NCBI GenBank assembly: GCA_903842345.1
Contig: CAIMLR010000020.1
Coordinates: 1 to 64,000, forward strand
Direction: 5' to 3'
DNA length: 64,000 bases
Source: an uncultured Myxococcales bacterium
GTDB taxonomy: Bacteria; Myxococcota_A; UBA9042
The translations under genes were made by a program, and so were the position numbers. The notes under the pieces are model-generated. The model was not told the DNA's origin, did no database searches, and saw only the letters and a program-made list of their open reading frames with translations. Below, piece after piece: positions 14,904-23,072 of the stretch. Position 1 is the stretch's first letter, and each line of letters starts with the position of its first letter.

Positions 14904-16187
14904 CTACTTCGCCGTTTCCACGCAAACACCGCCTTCTGCCGTGCACCGGTCGTCCACAAGGCACGCGCGCGCCTTCTTGCAGTCCTTGTCTTTCATTGCG
15001 CCGCAGCTCAGGTCCATCCGCACGTCCGGGTCCAGCACGCTCTTGACCGCGTGGCCGAGCTTGTCCACGACCGTCTCCCGCACGCTGCACGCGCCTTCTT
15101 TCTCGCAGGGCTCGGACTTGCGGCAATCGGCGCTGCTGGCGACGACGCACCAGCCATTGCGCGGCGTGCAGCGGCCTTCCTTGGCGCACGAGTCGTTGTT
15201 CACGCAGTCGGCCTTGGCCTTGGCGAGGCACCGGTCGCCGATGACGCTGCAGAAGCCCCACGTCTTGCAGTGCGTCGATTTCTGGCAGTCGCTGTCGCGC
15301 CCGACCACGCACTTGCCGTCCCGCGACGCGCATCGGCCGTCGATTCGGCAGTCCACGGAGCGCTCGCAGTCGAGGTGATCGCCCACGACGCACTGGCCGC
15401 CGATCGCCGTGCACCGGCCGAACTGGTGGCACAGCGGCGTGCCCTGGCAGTCGCGTTCAGAGACGGCGCGACAGACGCCTTTGACCTCTGTGCACAGGCC
15501 TTCATTCAAGCATTGCGGCTGGTTGCTGCACCAGATGTCGCCGGTCTTGACGCACACGCCGTTCAACGCCCGGCACGCGCCGCCTTCCTTGCAGACCGCG
15601 GCGTTGGCGCAATCGCCGTCGTTGAGCGCGTGGCACGCGTGGTCTTTCTCGTCCAGGCTGCAGAGGCCTTCATGGCTGCAGGCGTAGGAAGGCGGGCAAT
15701 CGTCCTTGCCGGCGATGCAGTGGCCTTCGCCGTCGATGCTGCACCGGCCATAGACCAGGCACTGGTTGCCGCAGTGGACCATCCCGTTGGCTTCGGTCGC
15801 GTGGCCGCCGAACGCGCATGCCCCCATGTCCGCGCGGCATGAGCCGTTGTCCCGGCAGCCGAGCGATTTGCTGCAGTCGCCGTCGTCCTTGGCCTTGCAC
15901 GTGAGGCGCGCGGCGGTGCACAGGCCGTGTTCCGCGCAGGCCTTGGCGGATTCGCAGTCGCGGTCGGTCTCCGCCACGCAGTTCTTGCCCCACGCGGTGC
16001 ACAACCCGTCGACGACGCATTCGCGCCGCGTGCGGCAGCCTTCCGGATTGCTGCACTGGTTGCCCTGGCAGACGAGCTCGCCGCGGCAGTCCGTGCGCTT
16101 GGTGCACGGCGCGCCGACGTCCCCATAGCCAAAGCAGCCGGTGGCGAGGAAGAAGCAGGCGAAGGTGCTGAGGGTGCGCAAAAGCAT
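14904..16187 (-). CDS. lipoprotein with thirteen four-cysteine repeats
   Basis: A 427-residue lipoprotein (lipobox ATGC, Cys about 18). After a short Cys-containing head the whole protein is built of about 13 repeats with the spacing C-x5-C-x5-C-x6-C-x7, a period near 27 residues. Typical units contain CxxxGxC and end in DxDC. Two units carry insertions (near residues 125-140 and 375-400). More than 50 cysteines imply an oxidised, rod-like disulfide-bonded protein outside the cytoplasm. I recognise no named family; it recalls MopE-like and Dickkopf/EGF-like Cys-rich proteins of delta-proteobacteria only in style. It heads a leftward run with the DUF1801 gene. Confidence 0.8.
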   Translation of the reverse strand: MLLRTLSTFACFFLATGCFGYGDVGAPCTKRTDCRGELVCQGNQCSNPEGCRTRRECVVDGLCTAWGKNCVAETDRDCESAKACAEHGLCTAARLTCKAKDDGDCSKSLGCRDNGSCRADMGACAFGGHATEANGMVHCGNQCLVYGRCSIDGEGHCIAGKDDCPPSYACSHEGLCSLDEKDHACHALNDGDCANAAVCKEGGACRALNGVCVKTGDIWCSNQPQCLNEGLCTEVKGVCRAVSERDCQGTPLCHQFGRCTAIGGQCVVGDHLDCERSVDCRIDGRCASRDGKCVVGRDSDCQKSTHCKTWGFCSVIGDRCLAKAKADCVNNDSCAKEGRCTPRNGWCVVASSADCRKSEPCEKEGACSVRETVVDKLGHAVKSVLDPDVRMDLSCGAMKDKDCKKARACLVDDRCTAEGGVCVETAK

Positions 16188-16291
16188 CGGACTGGCGTTG
16201 TAGCGGGAGCGGCGAGTGGAGGCAAGCGCGCGGTTGGTTCAGATCCAGCCGCGCGCGCCGTTTGACGCGCACGCAACATCTCTGCGCGCGG

Positions 16292-16320
16292 TTGCCGTCC
16301 CCGTCGCCACGCCGTAGAGT
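16292..16320 (+). promoter_or_regulatory. sigma-70-like promoter candidate
   Basis: TTGCCG (16292-16297), a 17-base spacer and TAGAGT (16315-16320). It ends 38 bases before the ATG of the L,D-transpeptidase gene, in a 170-bp divergent intergenic region. Confidence 0.5.
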
Positions 16321-16357
16321 GTTCCCGCTGGCCGCCCGTCGCGGGCCGGGAAGTTTC

Positions 16358-17620
16358 ATGACGTCACTGCTGAGCTTCCTTTTCCTCCTGGCCGCGCCGC
16401 CTGCAGCGCCCACGCCGGCGCCCACTCCTGAGCCACCCTTTGCGGCTTGGGTGCTCCCCGGCTTGGTCTACGTCCGCCATCAGCCCAAGGTGCCGTCGGA
16501 ATTGGCGGGCGCGCTGCGCCGCGGGGACCTTGTGCAGGTGGAGAAGATTGTCCGCGACGCCGAGGGCAAGCACCCCTGGGCGCTCATCAATGGCGGAGGC
16601 GCGGTCCCGCTGGGGGCGCTGCGGCCGGGGACGGACCGGCCAGAAGATGCGCGGGTCAACGGGTCAGACGCGACGTTTGTCTACGCCCGTGTGTCGCGAC
16701 CCAAGTCGCCGGTCTTTGCCGCGCCGGACGCGCATGCGGCCGTCAAGAAGCACGAAAAAGCCGCGTATCTGCTGGCGTTCGTGCCGGATCCCGAGCTTCA
16801 GGCCAAGGGCTGGCTCCGGCGTTCAAGCGGTGGGTTCATGCGCGTGCGCGACCTGAGCCTGCTCACCGCGTCAACCTTCACTGGCGAGCCCAAGCCGATG
16901 CTGCCGTTGGCGTTTGTCCGCCGCACGACGCGCTTGCTGGGACCGGACAAGTCGGCGCCGGCGCAGCTTCTCCATCGCTACGACCGCCTGCCGGTGCTGG
17001 GCGAGCGCGCGGGCCGCGTGCTGGTGAAGGATGGCGCGTTGCAGCGGCAGTTTGTGCGGATCGCGTACCTGCACAAGCGCCCGGCTGGCATTCCGCGCAA
17101 CGCCAGGTGGGTGCGCGTTGACCTCGCCGAGCAGACGCTGGTGGCCTATGAGGGCGACACGCCGGTCTTTGCGACGCTCGTTTCCGCGGGCCGCGACCCG
17201 CATCCGACCAAGAAGGGCGTCTTTCGCATCTTTGCCAAGACGGTCCACAGCACGATGCGCGGCACGGGCTGGGCCGATTACGTCGCGGAAGAAGTGCCGT
17301 GGCCAATGCACTTCTATCAAGGTCAGGCGTTGCACGGCGCCTTCTGGCACGATCAGTTTGGCATCGTGAAGTCGCATGGCTGCGTGAACCTGTCCGTGGC
17401 GGACGCGAAGTGGCTGTTTGACTGGATGCCGCCGCCGTTGCCTGCGGGCTGGCACACGCTGCTGCCGGGCGTGACGGATCCGGCGGTGTACATCGACGTG
17501 GATCGCGGGGGTGACAAGCCGCATCCGCCGACGCAGCCGAATGCGCCCAAGGCGGGCTACCAATGGGCCATTGACCATAAGGGCGCCAAGAAAGTGTTGC
17601 TCAAGGGCGTGGGGGAGTAG
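16358..17620 (+). CDS. L,D-transpeptidase (YkuD family)
   Basis: A 420-residue secreted protein with an N-terminal signal (residues 1-15, LLSFLFLLAAP) and a Pro/Thr-rich spacer. A middle region of about 240 residues contains SH3-like beta stretches. The YkuD catalytic domain (about 245-395) carries HGAFWHDQFG and SHGCVNLSVADAKWLF with the active-site Cys 342. YkuD enzymes form L,D (3-3) peptidoglycan crosslinks or attach proteins to the wall, in the periplasm. I chose the ATG at 16358 because it opens the signal peptide; the frame is open back to 16262. The next gene starts 3 bases after its stop, indicating an operon with a GH36-like lipoprotein. Confidence 0.85.
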   Translation: MTSLLSFLFLLAAPPAAPTPAPTPEPPFAAWVLPGLVYVRHQPKVPSELAGALRRGDLVQVEKIVRDAEGKHPWALINGGGAVPLGALRPGTDRPEDARVNGSDATFVYARVSRPKSPVFAAPDAHAAVKKHEKAAYLLAFVPDPELQAKGWLRRSSGGFMRVRDLSLLTASTFTGEPKPMLPLAFVRRTTRLLGPDKSAPAQLLHRYDRLPVLGERAGRVLVKDGALQRQFVRIAYLHKRPAGIPRNARWVRVDLAEQTLVAYEGDTPVFATLVSAGRDPHPTKKGVFRIFAKTVHSTMRGTGWADYVAEEVPWPMHFYQGQALHGAFWHDQFGIVKSHGCVNLSVADAKWLFDWMPPPLPAGWHTLLPGVTDPAVYIDVDRGGDKPHPPTQPNAPKAGYQWAIDHKGAKKVLLKGVGE

Positions 17621-17623
17621 GGC

Positions 17624-20185
17624 ATGAAGATGTGGCAAATCAGTCTGGTCGCCTTGGCGGCATTCACGGCATGTGGCACGCCAGCGGCGCAGTCGACGGA
17701 TGACGCGGCGACGGCGGACGTGGCGGCGGACGAGAGTGCGGCGGTCGACGTTGCGCAGGACGTGAGCGCGGGGACGCCGTCGCCGGTCACGGTCGTCTTG
17801 CACAAGGAGACCGGGACGTTTGACGTCCTGCGGTCGGGCAAGCCGCTGTTCCTCGGCGCGACGGCTGACGTGAGCTACCGCGACGCCAAAGGCGCGCAGC
17901 TGCTCTCCATGCGCGGGCCGTGCGAGCACGCGATGCCGGCGGTCGATACGCTGACGTGCCGCGCCGATGGCCTGCTGTTGACGCTGAAGCTGACGACGCC
18001 GTCCGACGCCCAGCACCTCGTGGCGGCCATGACGGTGACAAACGAGCGGACTGACGCTGTGACAATCGACAAGCTGACGCCGCTGCTCATGCTGACGGTC
18101 GACGGTGCTTCCCTGCAATTGGCCAGCGATCCCAAGGATATCCGCGTGCTGGAGAATGGCCGGATGGTCGTGCTGGACACGTCCGTGATGCTGGCGCACG
18201 GCGATGACGAACGGCCGACGCTGGCTGACGTCCTCCCGCTGGACCTGCGCGGCGCTTCCTTGAGCAACTGGAATCACATCGTCGCGGATCCGGCGCACCT
18301 GGATCACAGCCTCGTGGCGGGCTGGCTGACGTTTGACCTGTGCATGCCAACGTTGGGCATTGGCATGGAGCCGGCGGTCAAGCCGGATGCGACGGGGCTG
18401 CGGCCGTTCACGACGTACGCGGCGGAGAACCGCTACCTGTTTGACGGCAAGCCGCTGCAGCCGGGTGCGACGCTGGCGTCGGAACTGCTGTGGCTGGAGC
18501 CGTTTCCGGCGGATCCCTTGGCTTCCGTTGAGCAGTACGCGCTGGATGTGGCGACGCAGAATCACGTGGTGCCGTGGACCAAGCGCGGTCCGGGGCATCC
18601 GGCGCCGGCGGGCTGGAATTCCTGGTCAGGCGGCGGCGGCACGGGCGGCCACGGCAGCGACATCACCGAGCCGCTGATCCTCGATTCGCTGGAGATCTAC
18701 CGCCGCGAGTTCGGCTCGTTTGGCACCAACTTCTTTCAGGTCGACGACGGCTGGCAGGTGGATCACGGCGGCTGGACGTTCCGCCCGGACACGTTTCCCC
18801 ATGGCGGCAAGTGGCTGGCCGAGCAGATCGTCGCCGCGGGCTTCCGTCCGGGCCTGTGGTTCTCGCCGTTCCTCGTCGATCTGGATTCGCAGGTCATGAA
18901 GGACCATCCCGATTGGCTGCAGCCCAAGGTGCCGGTCGTGCCGGATTTCCTCATCGGCGACAAGCACACGCTGGACACGTCCAACCCGGCCATGCACGCG
19001 TGGTCGCACCAGCTCGGCGCGGACCTGCGCACGCAAGGGTGGCAATGGCTGAAGGTCGATTTCAGCTACTGGGCGATCCTCGGCGAGCACACGTACGACC
19101 CGAGCAAGACGCACATTGAGGCGTGGCGCGAGGCGTGGAAGGCGCTGCGCGACGGCATGGACACGGGCGGCGAGACGTACGTCTGCGGCATCGGTGCGCT
19201 GGGCCTGAACACCGGGCGCGTGGAGGCGATGCGGCTGACGGCGGACAATGGCCCGGAGTGGGACGAGGGCATCCCGGACGACATGCTGGGCGTCCCGCGG
19301 GCGTTCCTGCCAACGATTCGCGCGGGCGCTCGCCGCTGGTTCTACCAAAATCGCATTTGGCAAAATCACGACGACCTCATCTTCTTTCGCTCCTGGCCGG
19401 ACGTCACCAAGAAGCCGGTCGCGTTCATTGAAAGCCGCGCTTTCGCCACGTGGATCGGCCTGATGTCGAGCATCGTCAAGATCGGCGACAAGCTCACCGA
19501 CATGGCCCAGCACCCGGCGTGGATTGACGTAGTGCGGCGGCTGACGCCGATTTGGCCCGACGGCGCGCGGCCCTTGGACGTGCTGATCAAGGACGAGCCG
19601 GAGATCTTTGAGCAGAAGATCGTGGCGCCCGCGGGCGTCTGGACCAACATCGGCCTGTGCAACTGGGGCAAGAATCGCGACCACAGCACGGCGATCCCCA
19701 CGGACTTGCCGGACAACACGACGCGGACGTACACCGTGCATTGCCCGGACGACAAACCGTGTGCGGCGTATGAATTCTGGTCGGAGACCTACCTGGGCGA
19801 GCAGACGAGCGCGTTTCAGGTGAAAGTGGCGTCGCACGATTGTCAGGTGCTGGCGTTGCGGCCGCTGGAAAACCATCCGCAGTTGATTGGCGACAGCCGG
19901 CACGTGACCCAAGGCGCGGCGGATTTGGGACCGATGGTGTGGGACGCGGCGCAGCATTCGCTGAGCACGACGCTGACCGTGGCGATTGGCTCGCCGACCG
20001 TGCCGTGGGCGTATCACTTGGCCTACCGCGTGCCCAAGGGCTTTGATTGCCCGTCGGCGGCGATTGACGGTCTGGACGTGCCGGTCGTCCTGCAGCACGA
20101 CGGCATCGCGGACATCGTCTTCGCCTTCCCGGCGGCGATGGCGGGCAAGCAGGCCAATGTGCGGCTGCTGTGCCAGACGAAATAG
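17624..20185 (+). CDS. alpha-galactosidase-like (GH36/clan GH-D) lipoprotein
   Basis: An 853-residue lipoprotein (lipobox FTAC, Cys 17) with an Asp/Ala-rich linker. An N-terminal beta-sandwich leads into a (beta/alpha)8 barrel. The barrel has FFQVDDGWQ, the likely nucleophile Asp 479 in WLKVDFSYW, and the likely acid/base Asp 541 in MRLTADNGPEW, all in GH36 positions. A C-terminal beta domain ends the protein. It is probably a surface- or periplasm-anchored alpha-glycosidase; the exact sugar (galactose, N-acetylgalactosamine or other) cannot be read from sequence. It follows the L,D-transpeptidase by 3 bases, with GGGGGAG serving as ribosome site, so cell-wall or extracellular glycan processing is a reasonable context. 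It converges on the next gene with a 3-base gap. Confidence 0.8.
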   Translation: MKMWQISLVALAAFTACGTPAAQSTDDAATADVAADESAAVDVAQDVSAGTPSPVTVVLHKETGTFDVLRSGKPLFLGATADVSYRDAKGAQLLSMRGPCEHAMPAVDTLTCRADGLLLTLKLTTPSDAQHLVAAMTVTNERTDAVTIDKLTPLLMLTVDGASLQLASDPKDIRVLENGRMVVLDTSVMLAHGDDERPTLADVLPLDLRGASLSNWNHIVADPAHLDHSLVAGWLTFDLCMPTLGIGMEPAVKPDATGLRPFTTYAAENRYLFDGKPLQPGATLASELLWLEPFPADPLASVEQYALDVATQNHVVPWTKRGPGHPAPAGWNSWSGGGGTGGHGSDITEPLILDSLEIYRREFGSFGTNFFQVDDGWQVDHGGWTFRPDTFPHGGKWLAEQIVAAGFRPGLWFSPFLVDLDSQVMKDHPDWLQPKVPVVPDFLIGDKHTLDTSNPAMHAWSHQLGADLRTQGWQWLKVDFSYWAILGEHTYDPSKTHIEAWREAWKALRDGMDTGGETYVCGIGALGLNTGRVEAMRLTADNGPEWDEGIPDDMLGVPRAFLPTIRAGARRWFYQNRIWQNHDDLIFFRSWPDVTKKPVAFIESRAFATWIGLMSSIVKIGDKLTDMAQHPAWIDVVRRLTPIWPDGARPLDVLIKDEPEIFEQKIVAPAGVWTNIGLCNWGKNRDHSTAIPTDLPDNTTRTYTVHCPDDKPCAAYEFWSETYLGEQTSAFQVKVASHDCQVLALRPLENHPQLIGDSRHVTQGAADLGPMVWDAAQHSLSTTLTVAIGSPTVPWAYHLAYRVPKGFDCPSAAIDGLDVPVVLQHDGIADIVFAFPAAMAGKQANVRLLCQTK

Positions 20186-20188
20186 CCG

Positions 20189-20980
20189 TTACCAGCCGCA
20201 GCCGATTTTGAAGTAGTCCGGCCCGGCTTTGGTGTTCTCGTCCAGCCACGCCGGCCAAAAGTCCTTGGCGCGCGCGACAAAATCCGCAATCTCCGGATCC
20301 GCGCTCGCCGCTTGCGCCATCGCCGCGCCTTCCGGGTCGATCAGGCCTGCCGGCGCGCCAAGCCCCGGGATCTTCGCCGACATCCGGTGGACGCTCGCGC
20401 CTTCGCCCCACAGGTCGGCCTTGTCGGCCATCGGCAGCGCGCCGGGCTGGTCCGACCACGCTTCGATGAACGTCATCTCGCCGGCGTCGTTGAAGGTGAA
20501 TTCCTCGTAGATGGGACAGCCCTTGCCGCCGCCCTGGTTGTCGTAGTCAAACGAGACGCGGCAGCGGCAAAACGGCTGGACGGCAAAGGCGCGGCAATCG
20601 CGGTGGGAGACGATGGCGGGCGCTTGGCTCTTGACCAACTTGTCCGTGCCTTCCATCTGCGTCCGCGTGTAACCGGTCAGCTTGAGCCATGGCGGCCATT
20701 CCCAGCGCGCCACGCGTTCCGCGTACGTCGGCTGGTTCTCCGCGGGCGCGCTGCGGTCCAGCGCGTCAAAGTATTTGTTGCCCTGCGCGACGTAGTACGC
20801 GGCCGATTGCGTTGGCGTGAGGCAGCTGGCCAGCGCGGCAGCGCCGTTGTTGTCCGTGCAAGGTGAGCCGACGTCAGCGGTCGTCGCGGCGTTCGCATCG
20901 GTCGCCGCGGTCGTCGCCGTGCCGCACGCTGCAGACAAGAGCAGGGCGGCTGCCCACAGTGGATTCCCGACACTCCGCAT
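20189..20980 (-). CDS. hypothetical lipoprotein with Cys-containing C-terminal domain
   Basis: A 263-residue lipoprotein (lipobox SAAC, Cys about 19) with a short Ala/Thr/Asp linker. The mature domain is not recognised. It is rich in Trp (WEWPPWLKLTGY), has clustered cysteines (HRDCRAF, FCRCRVSF, GKGCPIYEEF) and ends GCGW. The FxYDNxGGGKGCPIYEEFTF stretch looks like an NTF2-like or lipocalin-like beta region, but this is only an impression. Start: the ATG at 20980 with GGGGAGG upstream; GTG one codon earlier is possible. It is convergent with the GH36-like gene and divergent from the DUF3857 pair. Confidence 0.7.
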   Translation of the reverse strand: MRSVGNPLWAAALLLSAACGTATTAATDANAATTADVGSPCTDNNGAAALASCLTPTQSAAYYVAQGNKYFDALDRSAPAENQPTYAERVARWEWPPWLKLTGYTRTQMEGTDKLVKSQAPAIVSHRDCRAFAVQPFCRCRVSFDYDNQGGGKGCPIYEEFTFNDAGEMTFIEAWSDQPGALPMADKADLWGEGASVHRMSAKIPGLGAPAGLIDPEGAAMAQAASADPEIADFVARAKDFWPAWLDENTKAGPDYFKIGCGW

Positions 20981-21028
20981 CACGGTGACCTCCCCGTTGC
21001 GTCGGATTTCCCAAACGCGTCAGCAGCG

Positions 21029-21057
21029 TAGCCGCAACCTGCGCCGTGCGCTATCCT
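21029..21057 (+). promoter_or_regulatory. weak promoter candidate
   Basis: TAGCCG (21029-21034), a 17-base spacer and TATCCT (21052-21057), 38 bases before the start of the first DUF3857 gene. The -10 is fair and the -35 is poor. Confidence 0.3.
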
Positions 21058-21095
21058 CCGCGGCGCCCCAGCCTCCCGCGCACACACGGAGCCGC

Positions 21096-23072
21096 ATGTC
21101 CCGCCTTCGCCTTGATGCCGTGCTCCCCGCGCGCCCGCTGCGCCGCGTCGGGCTCGTGTTTGCGCTGCTCCTGACGGCGTGCACGAGTCGGTGGCTGCCG
21201 ATTCAGTTCTCCACGCTGCCGGGTGCGGAAGAGGCCAACGGCGCGCCGGGCTTTGTGCTGAGCGAGCGGACGGAGGTCCGGTTTCACCTCGGTGGTCCCG
21301 ATGGCGGGCCGATCGCCGACGAGGGCTACGACGAGAGCGTGCGGGTGTACACGACCGCCGGGCAGCAGCAGATCCGCCATGTTGAATCCTATAACGCCGG
21401 CTTTTCCGAAGTGCTGGCGATGGAGGCGCAGGTCGTCAAGCCCGATGGCGCCAAGACGCGCCTGCAGATGCACGATGCCGCGGATCTGCCGATGTCTGGC
21501 GCCAGCGTGCTGTTCAGCTCCAACCGCGCGCGGGTGCTTGATGCGGCCGCGGCGACGCCGGGCAGCGTGTGGCAGTACCACTCCGAGTCGCGGGAATTGC
21601 ATCCGCAGCTCTTTCCAATCCGGCACGCGTTCCAGGGGCTGTTGCCCAAGCAGCGCGACGTGTTCGTCGTGCGCTATCCGGCGGACTGGGAAGTCGATTG
21701 CACGGTCTGGCAAGGCGCGCAGCGGTTGTCGTGGCAGCCTGTGGCGACGCAGGACGGCGACGAGCGCATGCTCACGTGGACGCGCGAGGACGTGCCCGCG
21801 CAGGTGGACGAGCCGAACATGCCGCCGCTGTGGGCGCTGGTGCCGGTCATTCACGTGCGGCTGCTGAAGTGGCGCGAGAACGGCGTCGAGAAACGCAGTT
21901 TCGCGGACAACAAGGCGCTTTCGGCTTGGCTTCACGCGTCGATGGCGCCGTCGCGGCTGCTGAGCCCGGCGCTGGCGGCGCACGCGGATGCGTTGGTGAA
22001 AGGCGCGACCTCGCCGCAGCAGAAACTGGCGATCCTGGAAGCGTGGGTGCGGCGGGAGGTGAGCTACTGCGCGGTTGAGATCGGCATGGGCGGCTGGATT
22101 CCGCATCCCGCCACGCAGGTCTATGACGTGCGCAATGGCGACTGCAAAGACAAGGCCAATCTCCTGCAGGTGCTGCTGGCGCACGTTGGCGTCCCGAGTC
22201 GACCGGCGATCCTCTTTGCCCACGACGGTGTCCCGCGGCCGTTTGTCGCGCCGACGCTGGCCAACTGCAACCATGAGATTCTGGTTGTCGATCTGCCCGA
22301 TGGGCCGGTGGTCGTCGATCCGACGGCGCGGTATGTGCCGGTGGGCGAGCTGCCCGATGGTGACAGCGGCACGGTCCTCCTGCCGATTTCCGCGACGGGC
22401 AGCGACCTGATGGAAGTGCCGCCGCGGTTGGCGGCCATCAACCAGAGCGATTGGCGCGCGACCGTGCGTTGGACGCCTGAACCGCAGTTCGACGGCCGCC
22501 TGGAAGCGACGGGCTCGAACGCGTGGGGGCTGCGCGCGCTCTTTATCGCGCTGCCGCCCGACAAACGCGACAAGGAGCTGCCGGAGCGCCTGCTGCTGCC
22601 GCCGATGGTGCTGGAGCACGCCGATCTGCAGCCTTTGGATCCGGATGCGGCCGCGCCGGCGGTGATTGCGGTTCGCGGCAAGCTGCCAGCGCTGACGGAG
22701 GCGGCGGGCGCCCATCGCCTTCTGCTGCGCGCGGTCAAGGCGTTTGGCGGCTGGCTGCCGCTGATTGCGCCGACGCGGAAACAGCCATTCGTGCTGGGGC
22801 GGCGGCGCGCGCTGCGGGCGGAGGTGACTTTTGAGCTGCCGGAGACGTGGCAGGTTGTGCAGGTGCCGCCGCCGGTGACGCACACGGACGGCAACCTCGC
22901 GTTCAAGGTGACGTGGCGCACCGACGGCCACAAGCTGATCCTGCAGCGCGAGCTGGCCATTCACGCGCTGGTGATTCCGGTCGCCGAGCAGGCGGCGTGG
23001 CGCGCGGCGCAAGGCGAGTGGATCCAGGCGAACAGCGCGGCCGTCGTGCTGCAGACGACGGAGAAGCCATGA
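21096..23072 (+). CDS. DUF3857 / transglutaminase-like lipoprotein
   Basis: A 658-residue lipoprotein (lipobox LTAC, Cys about 28). The N-terminal half is a DUF3857 beta domain (VRVYTTAGQQQIRHVES, VVKPDGAKTRLQ). A transglutaminase-core domain follows with the catalytic Cys 350 in NGDCKDKANLLQVLL, a His in NCNHEILVVD and an Asp in VVVDPTA, then a C-terminal DUF3858-like beta domain. All three catalytic residues are present, so it may be an active periplasmic transamidase or protease. The start is the ATG at 21096 after CGGAG. Its stop overlaps the ATG of a second, related DUF3857 gene. Confidence 0.85.
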   Translation: MSRLRLDAVLPARPLRRVGLVFALLLTACTSRWLPIQFSTLPGAEEANGAPGFVLSERTEVRFHLGGPDGGPIADEGYDESVRVYTTAGQQQIRHVESYNAGFSEVLAMEAQVVKPDGAKTRLQMHDAADLPMSGASVLFSSNRARVLDAAAATPGSVWQYHSESRELHPQLFPIRHAFQGLLPKQRDVFVVRYPADWEVDCTVWQGAQRLSWQPVATQDGDERMLTWTREDVPAQVDEPNMPPLWALVPVIHVRLLKWRENGVEKRSFADNKALSAWLHASMAPSRLLSPALAAHADALVKGATSPQQKLAILEAWVRREVSYCAVEIGMGGWIPHPATQVYDVRNGDCKDKANLLQVLLAHVGVPSRPAILFAHDGVPRPFVAPTLANCNHEILVVDLPDGPVVVDPTARYVPVGELPDGDSGTVLLPISATGSDLMEVPPRLAAINQSDWRATVRWTPEPQFDGRLEATGSNAWGLRALFIALPPDKRDKELPERLLLPPMVLEHADLQPLDPDAAAPAVIAVRGKLPALTEAAGAHRLLLRAVKAFGGWLPLIAPTRKQPFVLGRRRALRAEVTFELPETWQVVQVPPPVTHTDGNLAFKVTWRTDGHKLILQRELAIHALVIPVAEQAAWRAAQGEWIQANSAAVVLQTTEKP

